A stretch of DNA of 41,175 nt from Hemicentrotus pulcherrimus. Its lineage: Eukaryota > Echinodermata > Echinoidea > Camarodonta > Strongylocentrotidae. Both the position numbers and the translations under genes were made by a program. The stretch spans positions 29,512 through 70,686 of the forward strand of contig BEXV01000161.1 of NCBI GenBank assembly GCA_003118195.1. Reading direction: 5' to 3'. Under the pieces are notes generated by a model, which was given only the letters and a program-made list of their open reading frames with translations, ran no database searches and had not been told where the DNA came from. This document shows positions 23,501 through 30,692 of the stretch, in pieces. Each line of letters opens with the position of its first letter. Position 1 is the stretch's first letter.

Positions 23501-26190
23501 CTGGCTGAGCTGGATGGGGAAACACTGCACCTGTACGGCTCAGGATCACTAGATGCTCTGGATAAGAACTGGGGTGTCCAGGCCGCAGGGTCTATCAATA
23601 CCGTCTCTATCAAGTTTGTGGACTTCAACAAGGTTGCAAGGCATCTGCAGAAGATACGCCTCAGGTTTCCTAATGTCTCAGTAAGTTCTCTCAATATCCT
23701 GGTTAATTTAGTTCCACAATCTGTATTTGGCCACATATTGGTTATCAAAATGGCAGACTGCAAGACAAAATACTAGTTATATACAGACTAGTTGCCACCA
23801 TTGATCCAACATTACTTAGAGTGTTCAATCTAGGATTAATAGTCTGAAAACTTAAAAAGCTTTGGTATAAGTAAATCTACTCCATAGTTGTTCAAAGTGC
23901 TTAGTTTGTTATTCTTCCCAAGTTGAAAAAGAGTAGATAAGATGGGAGCTGCTTTTGTCTTGATGTTGCATGCATTGCTTATGCTAATATTTGAAAAGGA
24001 ACTGAAGTACCCAAAGGAATTAAATATTCTTTTTCAGCTAATTTTTTTATTTAGTTATAAATTCTATTCTGCAATTGTCGTGCGATAAATTTATATATTG
24101 TGTTGCTGTTTTTTATGCAGTTAGGAAATATATTCTATAAATGTCCTGCTAGAGATTATGATGAATTTATGATTATGATATCATTACATGTTCATTGTTT
24201 TTTTGTTTAAACACTATACCAACTGAATGTCTTATGCTAATCACACTAGTCATCACATATTATTTTCTTATTTTATACTATTCTCGAAAACTGTTCTCTC
24301 TCTCTCTCCAGAATGTCAATTTTGGTGAGTGCAATATAAGTAGCCTGGTGCAGCTGAATGCATTAGCATCCCTGAGGAGATTAGATACCCTGACCATCTC
24401 CAAACAAGGCAATCCTATCACTAACTTTGTGCTCTGGAAACAGTACCTTCTCTTAAGACTGGCTCACCTTAACATCAAGAAGATCAACGGTCAACCGGTA
24501 AGACAAACTGTTAGGCTGGTAGCCATAACAACAGGCTGACTTTAGTCCAGGTTTAAAAGAGTAGATTTATTCCAATGATTTTTGCAGCCCCAAATTTCAA
24601 CTTCCTCATTTCATACATATTGAAAAGGAAAGATTTTTTTTTTAAAGCCACCATGGTTTTCTAAAATGTATTAATGAATTGCACCTACGCGCAACAATTT
24701 CTTTAAAGTAGTCATATTTATGAAGTAGCATTTAGTTTGGGTTAATCGTTATCAAACAAAAGAGCAAAGATAGGCAATTGATGTATTGTAGTCGTACAAG
24801 CTTGATCTTACGGATTAGGAACATTGGTTTGATGATTCAGTAATGTCAGGGTTCTAGACTTCAAATTCCCTCTTTATTCTTTCTCTTTTTGAGGTGATAC
24901 AGACTGATCAGCATGGAGCTGAGAAATACTTTGGTCTTCTGGCCAAGCTGACGTCTGAAGAACTTTCCCACTCGCGTCTTCAGATCTTACTAGGAGATAG
25001 CCGTCGGAAGATCACTCAGCCTCTCAATGAGCTGGAGCTTAAGGCTCGTCGTCAGCTAACATCCGAGCAGCCAAGCTCGTCAGAGAATGCAGGAAAAGCA
25101 GGCTTGGTGTTTCTGTCATCAGAGGGTATAGCTAGTCTGCAACAAGTGAGAATGTTGTCTTAATTTTCAACTCTGGTAGATGGATAATCTCACTCAGCCA
25201 ACAGGCTACATGTGTGCCTTGCATGTTGTATGAGAAAGCTGATGTTTACTATGATTAGCTTATACAGTGAAGCCTGTCTAAAAAGACCACCCAAGGGAGA
25301 CAAAAAAGTGGTCTTTATAGACAGGTGGTCTATATGTACAGGTTCCTTTAGTGCATGTTTCAATGAGAAACAATTTTCAAGGGACACAAAAATGTGGTTT
25401 GACTGTATCTGTAAACATTGTGTTTTTATATAAAGTTTTCACTACAGTTCTCAACTGAGGTGTAGTAAATTGGTACCTAATAGTCAGAAATTTCCTCTAT
25501 GCTTTGATCATTATATGCGTAACTTGGCCAAAGCCGGAGTCTGTGCTAGATTTACGTGTGGCAAAGGTGATACATTACTTACATATACATGTATGCATTG
25601 AACTAGAACTTTTATCTTACATACAAATTGTACAAAGCAGTGATATGTCTATCAACGACAGTGGATACTTTCTATTTGTTACCAATTATGAACAATATCT
25701 TTTTCTTAAAGTGGGGACTAATGCCCTTTGGCAAGACATTGATCTCCATTTGCCACACTCAACCAAGGTGATGTAAATGGGTACCTGGCAGCAATTAATT
25801 CTTTAAAACGCTAGAGCGCTAAAAAGAAAAAAAAAAAAAAACAGGGAAAAAATAAACAAAATTAGAAAAAAATTAAAAATAAAAAAAGAGCTATATAAAA
25901 ACTGTGTATTATTATTAATATTATTTTTGTAAATCATACCATTCTTATTGATTTTTAAAATCAATATTTAATTATTGCTTTTGTTGCAGGAGAGATTGTC
26001 CAAGTCTGACCTGGCCAGTACATACATCCAGCAATTGACCTCTGAGGCAATCGAGGCTAACCGTAAGGTGACCAGGCTAGCCAAGATCTGGCCCAAGATC
26101 TTCATTGGCATGGTCCATAAAGCCATGCTGGACATGACCGATTTAGAAACTTACCAACAAAAGGCACTGGAGCGGTTCAAGAACAGCTGA
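1714..26190 (+). CDS. LRRC49: LRRC49-like tubulin polyglutamylase complex subunit (spliced, start codon not identified)
   Basis: Spliced exons: 1714-1803, 7502-7627, 8933-9095, 10334-10594, 18441-18546, 18638-18841, 19313-19523, 19817-19878, 20280-20427, 20922-21005, 21478-21638, 22540-22674, 23476-23680, 24312-24497, 24894-25145, 25990-26190. All phases join, giving 2595 nt (864 residues plus TGA). Residues about 1-250 are low-complexity and polar. About 258-425 hold seven SDS22-type leucine-rich repeats (cores such as LRLLNFQHN, LIFLDLYDN, LRVLMLGKN, LDVLDLHGN, LRVLNLAGN, LTELNLRRN, LQRLFLSFN). About 425-457 form an LRR cap, about 458-510 a charged likely coiled coil, and 584-864 the conserved C-terminal region with motifs LYGSG and KIWPKIFI. 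Order and motifs match vertebrate LRRC49 (about 686 aa, from memory), a subunit of the TTLL1 polyglutamylase complex that adds glutamate chains to tubulin in cilia, flagella and neurons. The extra length is in the N-terminus. Two microexons at 13262 and 15066 would add 28 residues. Confidence 0.93.
1804..7501 (+). other. Large LRRC49 intron with simple repeats
   Basis: A 5.7-kb intron. It holds a T8G-type run at 3149-3180, a poly-C run at 3493-3505, CT-rich low-complexity DNA at 3776-3970, a poly-G run at 4984-4993, poly-C followed by a (CT)n microsatellite at 5476-5555 containing one undetermined base (5561), and a GA-rich stretch at 7186-7216. The open frames over the CT and GA tracts are compositional artefacts. 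I saw no coding exon with usable splice sites. Confidence 0.6.
5476..5561 (+). repeat. Poly-C / (CT)n microsatellite
   Basis: A run of about 18 C is followed by CT dinucleotides interrupted by TTT and TAT, ending at an undetermined base at 5561. Such tracts are length-unstable and hard to sequence. It lies deep in an LRRC49 intron. Confidence 0.95.
7502..7627 (+). CDS. LRRC49: LRRC49 coding exon, N-terminal region
   Basis: Forty-two codons, phase 0 to 0, starting EDFQLTIQKIPTMPTAPYAF. The acceptor is a CAGCAG tandem, so the exon may begin at 7499 (extra Gln) or 7502. The preferred donor is GAT|GTAATT at 7628; an alternative in-frame donor AAT|GTATTT at 7619 would drop three residues. The polypyrimidine tract is weak. 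I recognise no domain; support is the open frame and phase match to both neighbours. Confidence 0.68.
7628..8932 (+). other. LRRC49 intron
   Basis: 1.3 kb of AT-rich intron. The open frames at 7723-7949 and 7939-8277 have no protein-like composition and no usable acceptor. Paired TACATGTA palindromes occur near 8450-8520. Nothing else stands out. Confidence 0.6.
8933..9095 (+). CDS. LRRC49: LRRC49 coding exon, N-terminal region
   Basis: 54 codons plus one base, phase 0 in and 1 out, with acceptor CATTTCTCATAG and donor GAG|GTTCGT. It starts NSEFRLGRDPGQSYRSAFQQ and is rich in Ser, Gln and Arg, consistent with a disordered linker. The one-base overhang (G) joins GT at the start of the next exon to make a Gly codon, which supports both boundaries. 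Confidence 0.75.
9096..10333 (+). other. LRRC49 intron holding a TA-flanked inverted-repeat element
   Basis: A 1.24-kb intron. The element at 9224-9480 is listed separately. A G-rich tract lies at 9821-9850, and a C-rich run at 10301-10328 serves as the polypyrimidine tract of the next exon. No coding signal. Confidence 0.6.
9224..9480. mobile_element. Non-autonomous TA-flanked terminal-inverted-repeat element
   Basis: Left end CAGTGTGAGTCCAAAA and the reverse complement of the right end, CTGTGTGAGTCAAAAT, match at 14 of 16 positions. Each end is directly flanked by TA (9222-9223 and 9481-9482), the target duplication of Tc1/mariner-type transposons. The 257-bp interior is AT-rich with no open frame, so it would depend on a transposase elsewhere. 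The superfamily call is inference from the TA and the size. Confidence 0.72.
10334..10594 (+). CDS. LRRC49: LRRC49 coding exon, His/Ser/Pro/Gln-rich segment
   Basis: Phase 1 in and 1 out, 261 nt, acceptor CCCCCATCAG and donor CCAG|GTAATT. Clearly GC-richer than the surrounding intron. The peptide is low-complexity with a histidine-serine core (SHSHSQPSHPSHSHG), followed by a Gln/Ser/Arg segment ending in TSYVPG. No folded domain is visible; a disordered or metal-binding linker is possible but unproven. Confidence 0.8.
10595..13261 (+). other. LRRC49 intron with foldback element and short palindromes
   Basis: A 2.7-kb intron. It contains the foldback element at 10679-10839, a perfect 8+1+8 palindrome at 11233-11249, and a perfect 11-bp inverted repeat (11362-11372 with 11388-11398). 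Other open frames are short and AT-driven. No further exon is evident before the 33-bp candidate at 13262. Confidence 0.55.
10679..10839. mobile_element. Foldback (MITE-like) element with GGGCCCTGTCTT ends
   Basis: The left end GGGCCCTGTCTTGTGAA and the reverse complement of the right end, AGGACCCTGTCTTATGAA, match closely. The similarity continues, with decay, for about 40 bp inward (TTGTAGTTGATT against TGTGATTAAT). Total 161 bp, no open frame. The ends resemble a foldback family I associate with echinoderm and hemichordate DNA, but I cannot confirm the family. No clear target duplication. Confidence 0.62.
13262..13294 (+). CDS. LRRC49: Candidate 33-bp LRRC49 microexon
   Basis: Acceptor with a good pyrimidine/TTG tract ending GATTGCTTCAG, then 33 bp, then donor TCAG|GTAGTG. 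Read in the phase left by the previous exon (phase 1) it is fully open and encodes DESPDEHEPSS with phase 1 out, so inclusion or skipping keeps the frame. The acidic, Ser/Pro-containing peptide suits a linker. Not supported by homology; the call rests on splice sites plus phase. Confidence 0.5.
13295..15065 (+). other. LRRC49 intron holding a terminal-inverted-repeat element
   Basis: A 1.8-kb intron. The 151-bp inverted-repeat element at 13951-14101 is described separately. The rest is AT-rich with no coding signal that I can support. Confidence 0.55.
13951..14101. mobile_element. Short terminal-inverted-repeat (MITE-like) element
   Basis: The left end TAATGCACAGTATTGGTTAA and the reverse complement of the right end, TAATACACAGTATTGGTCAA, match at 17 of 20 positions, with a perfect CACAGTATTGGT core. 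The 151-bp interval has no open frame. The outermost TA on both sides may be a TA target duplication. Lies in an LRRC49 intron. Confidence 0.65.
15066..15116 (+). CDS. LRRC49: Candidate 51-bp LRRC49 microexon
   Basis: Acceptor CATCTCCACATTACAG and donor CTCAG|GTACTA enclose 51 bp. In phase 1 it is open and encodes DLGSPTQPTCAFRTFNS with phase 1 out, so it can join either the 33-bp candidate or the exon at 10334 to the exon at 18441 without a frameshift. No homology support; a chance open microexon is possible. Confidence 0.45.
15358..15566. repeat. Poly-G tracts flanking a 151-base assembly gap
   Basis: About 18 G ending in GTTGGG precede the gap at 15381-15531 (all N). GTGGGAGGG and another G run of about 17 follow it. 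The gap therefore lies inside, or was caused by, a G-rich array. Its true length and sequence are unknown. Confidence 0.9.
15581..15798 (+). repeat. Two-copy tandem repeat, about 110 bp per unit
   Basis: Both units begin TGTCACATGGTTGGCAGAG (15581 and 15691) and share GATGATTCTTACTCT, an A-rich run, GGGATGGTATTCCTTCTTGGC and a final TGAATT-AAAATAAAT. Period is 110 then 108 bp. A trailing TGTAAC at 15799 suggests the start of a third, lost unit. No coding content. Confidence 0.85.
18441..18546 (+). CDS. LRRC49: LRRC49 coding exon just before the leucine-rich repeats
   Basis: Phase 1 in, phase 2 out. Acceptor TTATTTGTAG; donor ACAG|GTCTTG, weaker than the others. Encodes GDRVLFTESPSLPG and then EEKSLNPDRLNLDR, matching the conserved pre-LRR segment of LRRC49 (EEK-x-L-x(2)-DRL pattern). 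Confidence 0.9.
18638..18841 (+). CDS. LRRC49: LRRC49 coding exon, LRRs 1-3
   Basis: Acceptor TTATGATTCAG, donor ACAG|GTGAGT; phase 2 in, 2 out. Encodes three SDS22-type repeat cores (LRLLNFQHN, LIFLDLYDN, LRVLMLGKN) at 22-residue spacing. Confidence 0.95.
18842..19312 (+). other. LRRC49 intron largely occupied by a SINE
   Basis: A 471-bp intron. The tRNA-headed SINE copy at about 18895-19157 (minus orientation) takes up more than half of it, ending about 155 bp before the next acceptor. The remainder is unremarkable. Confidence 0.75.
18895..19157 (-). mobile_element. tRNA-derived SINE, 5' portion with pol III promoter boxes
   Basis: Read on the minus strand it starts with a tRNA-like head: an A-box TGGTCTAGTGG (19150-19140) and a B-box GGTTCAATTCC (19106-19096), 44 bp apart as in tRNA genes. 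The cloverleaf is degenerate and I do not assign an anticodon. The body that follows (AAGACATTGATCTACATTTG, then the GGAATGCTCCC / GGAGTGGAGAATGTG block) is shared with copies at 25718, 27443 and 30467. This copy lacks the AGCGCT-containing 3' tail seen at 30467. Confidence 0.8.
19313..19523 (+). CDS. LRRC49: LRRC49 coding exon, LRRs 4-6
   Basis: Acceptor TCATTATTACAG, donor GTG|GTGAGT; phase 2 in, 0 out. Encodes repeats with cores LDVLDLHGN, LRVLNLAGN and LTELNLRRN, continuing the 22-residue spacing without interruption. Confidence 0.95.
19817..19878 (+). CDS. LRRC49: LRRC49 coding exon, LRR 7
   Basis: 62 nt, acceptor TTTTTGACAG, donor GAA|GTAAGT; phase 0 in, 2 out. Encodes TDVDTLPSLQRLFLSFNLIM, the last canonical leucine-rich repeat. 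Confidence 0.94.
20280..20427 (+). CDS. LRRC49: LRRC49 coding exon, LRR cap
   Basis: Acceptor TGTCCATAG, donor TCT|GTAAGT; phase 2 in, 0 out. Encodes the degenerate final repeat (LIEVSLDGNPLCQES) and capping segment YLKQLDMKKIS. The YLKQLD-type motif is typical of the C-terminal cap of SDS22-like LRR domains. Confidence 0.95.
20922..21005 (+). CDS. LRRC49: LRRC49 coding exon, charged helix
   Basis: 28 codons, phase 0 in and out, acceptor AAACATTTCAG, donor AAG|GTAAGT. Encodes a Lys/Glu-rich helix (EEERKVALTVIKKEEQKKRE) predicted to form a coiled coil right after the LRR cap. Confidence 0.94.
21478..21638 (+). CDS. LRRC49: LRRC49 coding exon, helix end and Gly/Ser linker
   Basis: Acceptor ATGAATGCAG, donor CGGG|GTGAGT; phase 0 in, 2 out. 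Starts EKRKLAIKNAARQWE, a conserved LRRC49 segment that continues the charged helix, then becomes a Gly/Ser/Thr linker with GGGERGGDSG. Confidence 0.93.
22278..22350 (+). mobile_element. tRNA-like pol III unit, probable SINE head or tRNA pseudogene
   Basis: A-box TGGCCTGGTGG (22278-22288) and a consensus B-box GGTTCAAGTCC (22319-22329) are 41 bp apart, followed by a run of seven T (22344-22350) that would end pol III transcription. The acceptor and anticodon stems do not close well, so it is not a functional tRNA by eye. It lies in the LRRC49 intron 21639-22539. It differs from the 18895-19157 SINE beyond the two boxes. Confidence 0.6.
22540..22674 (+). CDS. LRRC49: LRRC49 coding exon, Ser/Arg-rich linker
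   Basis: Acceptor TCGTGCAG, donor CCAA|GTGAGC; phase 2 in and out. Encodes a disordered Ser/Arg/Asp stretch (SQDSSRPSTRSDSRQRK) leading to LPTPDLLAN. Length and content of this linker vary between species. Confidence 0.9.
23476..23680 (+). CDS. LRRC49: LRRC49 coding exon, start of C-terminal domain
   Basis: Acceptor TACCTCTGCAG, donor TCA|GTAAGT; phase 2 in, 0 out. Encodes ELDGETLHLYGSGSLDALD and the NW-x-VQAAG segment, strongly conserved in LRRC49 C-terminal domains. Confidence 0.95.
24312..24497 (+). CDS. LRRC49: LRRC49 coding exon, C-terminal domain
   Basis: 62 codons, phase 0 to 0, acceptor CTCTCTCCAG, donor CCG|GTAAGA. Contains LNALASLRRLDTLTI, QGNPITNFVLWKQY and KKINGQPV, each with an obvious counterpart in vertebrate LRRC49. 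Confidence 0.95.
24894..25145 (+). CDS. LRRC49: LRRC49 coding exon, C-terminal domain
   Basis: 84 codons, phase 0 to 0, acceptor CTCTTTTTGAG, donor CAA|GTGAGA. Contains the conserved segment AEKYFGLLAKLTSEEL and RLQILLGDSRRK, followed by a polar, variable part. Confidence 0.94.
25265..25405. mobile_element. 141-bp TA-flanked inverted-repeat element
   Basis: Ends CAGTGAAGCC and (reverse complement of the right end) CAGTCAAACC are flanked by TA on both sides (25263-25264, 25406-25407), as expected for a Tc1/mariner-type target. Inside, CCTGTCTAAAAAGACCAC (25272-25289) pairs with GTGGTCTTTATAGACAGG (25308-25325) at 17 of 18 positions. No coding capacity. Confidence 0.65.
25718..25787 (-). repeat. 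SINE body fragment
   Basis: On the plus strand TTGGCAAGACATTGATCTCC, CCATTTGCCACACTCAACC and AAATGGGTACCTGGCA align with the middle of the SINE copy at 18895-19157 read from its minus strand. This copy therefore lies opposite to that one on the chromosome, i.e. the SINE sense strand is plus here. The strand field follows the reference layout of the other copies and should be read with that caveat. Both tRNA head and 3' tail are missing. Confidence 0.6.
25990..26190 (+). CDS. LRRC49: LRRC49 last coding exon
   Basis: Acceptor TTTGTTGCAG, 66 codons and TGA at 26188-26190. Encodes a helical C-terminus with TYIQQLTSEAIEANRK and KIWPKIFIGMV, matching the ends of known LRRC49 proteins. The stop falls where the family normally ends. 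Confidence 0.95.
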   Translation, partial: ERLSKSDLASTYIQQLTSEAIEANRKVTRLAKIWPKIFIGMVHKAMLDMTDLETYQQKALERFKNS

Positions 26191-26618
26191 TCAACAGCAC
26201 ATACATGCAAGATTATATTCAGGACTATATACTTAGCTCTTTACTGGCATTACTCAACTGATGGAACAAACTGCCACTAGGGTTTTGATCTATGCCAAGT
26301 AAAGAGAAAGAGTATCAAGAGGCTTGTATTAATGTTCTTAACTTTGACTGTCTGAGAGAAGAGTAGTTTACATCATTCATGTGAGCATGTGTGTCCAAAC
26401 AGATTAATTCAAACAGTTAAATGAACATTTTGCTGGCAAATTTTGAGAACCTTTCAAAATTGTCATTAACAAAGGTATAAATGGTAAAATATACATGGCA
26501 AGTATATGTAGTCTACCTGAACATGTGTTTTGGTATAACCTTGTGGTAAATGCAACAGCATAACTTTGTGAATTGTTTGGAATCACAACTTATGTCCTCT
26601 ATGTAAGTGTGAACTATT

Positions 26619-26624
26619 ATTAAA
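26619..26624 (+). promoter_or_regulatory. Candidate LRRC49 polyadenylation signal (ATTAAA)
   Basis: ATTAAA about 430 nt after the stop, followed at once by a GT/T-rich stretch (TTTTGGTGTTT). A canonical AATAAA also exists at 29244-29249, 3 kb further on. Motif evidence only, in very AT-rich DNA. Confidence 0.25.
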
Positions 26625-27442
26625 ACTTTTGGTGTTTACATTTAATCACATTCGACATGCTACCGACGTTTAGTGGGTTTTGAAGGCTCCTCTTGTGAAA
26701 GTTTTTAACAAAAAATGTATTGTGTCTTATTTATTATTATTGTCTTATTATTGTGTTTATTGTTTACAGTGGAAGCCTTAATTGATATATGGATGCTGAT
26801 GGGGCTTTATATCGAATGCATGAATTTGGTTGCAAATGTTCAAAAACTGTGATACCAATTGATGTACTTAACAATTTAAAATTTTTTTTTTTGGAGAATT
26901 TTTGCAGAATAGGATTGTAAACATGGCTTTTACAAAAGTGAGAATCCTGCCAACTTTAATATAATGTAATATGCAAGTTAGGATAGAAAAGTCTGTGAGA
27001 CTATACAATACAGAAGTTGTACAAAGTGTTGTTAATCAGTGTCTCGGAAGAATTTTTGCTTTACTTGTATACACCATAACATGTACTGTTTTGATACTGA
27101 CAAAAAGCAATGCTGTTTACTGCAGAGGAGGCTTTATGCATTGCTAAGATTTGATATTGAAATTACCAAATTCAACAACAATGTTTAAATATGCAAATTA
27201 TCCATACATTATGGCGTATTTTGCAGTGTGTCGCAATTGTTTGATATGAAACAACTGATCACAGTTCTGAAAAAGCATATTTCTTTTGATGTGAAAAAAT
27301 ATCAACCTCTCATCATAGAGCTTGTGTTTTTGGCACCTTTTCATGTCGGGTCATGATTATGTTTGAAGTATCCTCTGTAATTATGTGCCATTCACGATCT
27401 TAATTGAAGTGAAGGTCTTTATCACCTTACCTTTTATACAAA

Positions 27443-27560
27443 TAATTATAACAATGTGGATTTATGTAGTGCATAAGACAAAATACCAACTCTAAATGCT
27501 TTACAGATATCATTACCCCATTCATCGGATTCATTCACACACTATCTCCACTCCTGGGGA
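27443..27560 (+). repeat. Decayed SINE 3' body fragment
   Basis: The blocks GCTTTACAGATAT-ATTACCCC, CGGATTCATTCACACAC and TCTCCACTCCTGGGGAG occur in the same order and orientation as in the copy at 30467-30692, with substitutions and small deletions. It has no tRNA-like head. Confidence 0.6.
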
Positions 27561-28730
27561 GTAAATATACTCAGTACATGCATTATAAATGTATTGTGTT
27601 CTAGCCCAAAGTTGGAACATCCAATATTTGTTCCTTTGTTGTTGTTGTTGTCCATTAGATTCTACATTCACAGTTTAACTCTGAATGTACCGTAGATGGA
27701 TGTAATGCATATGAAGATTTACACTGTAGATGCTATTGCAATGCAGTTTGAAAATAAGATATCTGTAAAGTGGGATGGAAAATACCCCGCAAGGCTCATG
27801 CATTCAACTATCTGATCAAATGAGTATTTGTATTTCATTCTAATTAAATTTATCTGTGTCTATTGAAAAAGAATGATTTTTTTTACGATGAACATTCCAA
27901 TATAATGTGTTTTTATGTTTATTTATATATATGATATATGGTTCGTTATTTGAAAATTAAAATTAATTATTGGAAAAGATAGAGTAGTAAATAGATTTTA
28001 AGTTTACAGTTCATGTTCCCCAACCAAAGTCTGGTGTGGATTTGCTTTCACCTTCTTATTGTATTATCTTGAAGTCCAATGTAGTTTATTGAAATACCTA
28101 TCTCCTGTATCAAGGAATCCTCCAAACTATTTGATAGAATATGTTTATGGCTTTTGAGCTTGAGAATGGGGTTTCCATGCTTCCCTGAGAAGATTTTAGC
28201 TGTGAAATGTATATTTTGGATGAATATTTTGTGTTAAACATGTCATTCCTTATTCTGATTGGAGCATATTGTTCAGTCAACTCTTATATATACAGATGTT
28301 AATGGTTGGTAATACTCAGTTATTTTTTCACTGTAAATGTTCTCATAATTATATATTTTGTTTTAAAATGTCACTATGTGCCATTACATGCAATATTTCC
28401 TATTCCGTCCTGTTAGTTCTACGCATAATGTATTCAGTCTGATCCAATTCTTTGTACTGTTTCCTGTGGTATATATTTTGTGAATGTGGAGGTATAGTAC
28501 CAGCACTTGTACACTGGAATGTCATATGAACTTCTGAAGCTATCAAGTTATAGAATTTGGTCTTGTTTTATTTCTTCCAGTACTGGTACTTCTCTGTGCC
28601 TTTGTGTAGAATGTGTACAATGATGTTTATGGTATTATTTATTACTGATTCCACTTTTTTTTGTAGACCTATATGCCTTTTGCATTTCTGTCTGGAATGT
28701 TAATATAGGAAAGGTTATTTATTATCTTTG

Positions 28731-28955
28731 TCCCCCTCTCTTTCTGTTTTTCTTTGTCTCTCTCTCTCTCTCTCTCTGCCTCTCTGTATGTCCGTGTCTC
28801 CCTGCTTCCATCCACCCCCTTATCCCTATGTGTGGCAATTCTACTGGCATTCCATTTCTTTCTTTACTCCCTCCTCTCTTATTGTCTGCCCCCTTCTCCC
28901 TCCTCCCCTCCTTCACTCATTCCACTCTTCTCCCACTCTTTCTCTCTTGCTCTAT
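28731..28955 (+). repeat. CT-rich low-complexity tract
   Basis: Pyrimidine-rich DNA with a (CT)n core around 28757-28780. The open frames on both strands here are made of Ser/Leu/Pro or Arg/Glu/Gly strings dictated by composition. Confidence 0.85.
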
Positions 28956-29491
28956 ATATTATAAATTTCTCATCCTTTTTATCCATATTAACCACCTCAC
29001 TGAGGCCTCTAATGGAGTAACCTGCAGACTTAAGTCAACATCTATAAGGGTTCCTATACAACAGGCAAGGTCATCATGTCAATATTCTGAACCTTCCGAC
29101 TTTCAGTCTAGAGCAAGACTAGGTAAGGTCATAAGTGCTCTTCTTTCGATCGTGCTTTCATTGTAGTTAAACATTCTTGAAACACTTGATATTTCTTGTT
29201 GTGTCTTGTAAGCTGCAAATCAAGGAATGCAAATATGTTATGAAATAAATATGACTTGTGTCTCTCAACTTGATTGCCCAAAGTTGTCTCTTTTTAAAAT
29301 TATGTGTGTGTACCAGTAATCAGTATGATAAGGAATCTCTGAAACATTCCACAGAAGAAAAAAAAAATATGAAAAATTATGTAACTAATGATGAGATGTG
29401 AGGGTAGTCAAAAAATGAGGTTAAAAAGCATATGAAACATGTTGTAACAACACATAACACTAAGAGGTGAACAGCAAATAAGGATGAAATA

Positions 29492-29913
29492 CACTCAGCA
29501 AAAAAAGAAAGTGGACAACACTCATTGTTTAGAATTTTCATATAAACAATTAATAAAATATATTAAAATAAAGTACATATCAAATTAAAGAAAAATGAAT
29601 ACTCTACCAACATCAGTTAAGATCAAGTTTTGAAATTTATGCTTGATGGACACATTCATTTAACTGTTAAAAGGTCTTATTGCAAAAATAGGCAGCTAGC
29701 CATTCAAATGTTAAACGGATGCACATCGACATTTGAATGGCTAATTGCTCTATGTTTTCCATTTTCTTTCTGAGACTTGTTTATTGTTAAATAGTGATAC
29801 TCGTGCATGGATTGTATGATTCCAATTTATATGAGAGGATTCATTTATGCTAATTTTGGTAAATGAAAGATAGGTTTATATAAAATAGTGTCCATCTTTT
29901 TATTTGCAGAGTG
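29492..29913. mobile_element. 422-bp TA-flanked inverted-repeat element with central palindrome
   Basis: Left end CACTCAGCAAAAAAAGAAAG and the reverse complement of the right end, CACTCTGCAAATAAAAAGAT, align over about 26 bp with one indel, both running into TGGACA. TA flanks each end (29490-29491, 29914-29915). A perfect 15-bp inverted repeat (TAGCCATTCAAATGT at 29697-29711 with its complement at 29729-29743) sits in the middle. No open frame of note. Probably a non-autonomous Tc1/mariner-like element; superfamily inferred. Confidence 0.7.
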
Positions 29914-30466
29914 TAATTACAAGACAATAAAAAAAACTGAAGGAAAGTAGATTTGACATAGAAATAATAGTATTCTGTTTACCAGTACTGCTCTTCCATT
30001 GATCTGATATACATTCTACACATGACTGTAACTGTTTTTTCAATTGAAAACCGGGTTAACAAACCTCATATCTGGTCTGCATTTATCATTAGTCTCTATC
30101 GTAACGAGGTCGTGGCCTTCTGAAATGATAAACAGTATTTGCCAGTATGTAGGAGGGAACAACACAATGATAGTTGCATGGGGTGTTTACAGATAATCTC
30201 ATCTGGATTTGTATAACTGTATTGGTTTGATGAACATAACTATCACTTTCTTTTCAGCTGTAACAGTTAGAGAGAGGAGAAAGGAGAGAGGGAGAGAGAG
30301 AGATATGAAGGAAAATACACATGAAGCTAATTGCTAGCTTGACTGAATATCTGAATACATTTTTTCTTGTTAATTTTTACACTTAATTTCCAGCCAGCAG
30401 AGAAACATGAGCTACAAATTGGAATCTCTTGTCATTTCAGCCCTGAAAAAAATTCTGTTTATAGTA

Positions 30467-30692
30467 ATAATAATAATAATAGCTAGTTCTTATATAGCGC
30501 TTTTTCAAGACCGAAGGCCCTCTCACAAAGCGCTTTACAGATATATATATTATTATTACCCCGGTCATAGGATTCAGGCTTACCCGCACACGATGTATGC
30601 ACATTCTCCACTCCCTGGGGAGCATTCCAGCCAGGCGTCTTTTTTACGAGCGCACACTTGCTAATCTAACCACATTAGCTTTCGCATCCTAC
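30467..30692 (-). mobile_element. 5'-truncated SINE copy with 21-bp target-site duplication
   Basis: The sequence AAAAAATTCTGTTTATAGTA occurs directly before (ending 30466) and after (30694-30713) this 226-bp insert, a target-site duplication typical of retrotransposition. On the minus strand the insert starts GTAGGATGCGAAAGC, i.e. truncated within the SINE body, continues through the same GCTCCCCAGGGAGTGGAG block as at 18895, and ends with an AGCGCT-rich tail (AAGCGCTTTGTGAG, AAAGCGCTATATAAGAAC) and (TTA)n. One undetermined base (30693) lies at the junction. Confidence 0.85.

Larger units (their letters stand above)
19524..25989 (+). other. Short introns between the conserved LRRC49 exons
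   Basis: Introns 19524-19816, 19879-20279, 20428-20921, 21006-21477, 21639-22539, 22675-23475, 23681-24311, 24498-24893 and 25146-25989 are 0.3-0.9 kb each. Beyond the elements listed separately they hold a small inverted repeat (TTAACCCAT at 21102-21110 with ATGGGTTAA at 21173-21181), a G-rich run at 22987-23004, CT tracts before some acceptors, and an A-rich run at 25827-25890. I see no extra exons. Confidence 0.65.
26191..30466. other. LRRC49 3' flank and intergenic DNA, left part
   Basis: AT-rich, with no convincing exon on either strand. Contains the likely LRRC49 3' UTR, a decayed SINE fragment near 27443-27560, a CT-rich tract at 28731-28955 that creates long spurious open frames, and the 422-bp element at 29492-29913. 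Confidence 0.6.

Noticed and set aside
28722..29166. Overlapping frames on both strands at the CT tract after LRRC49
   Set aside because: Compositional; the GTAAGG near 29123 could act as a donor but there is no frame continuity with LRRC49, which already ends at 26190.
30407..30664. Frames overlapping the SINE at 30467
   Set aside because: They translate the retroposon; a peptide starting MLPREWRMCIH recurs at the SINE copy near 18940 only because the repeat is shared.
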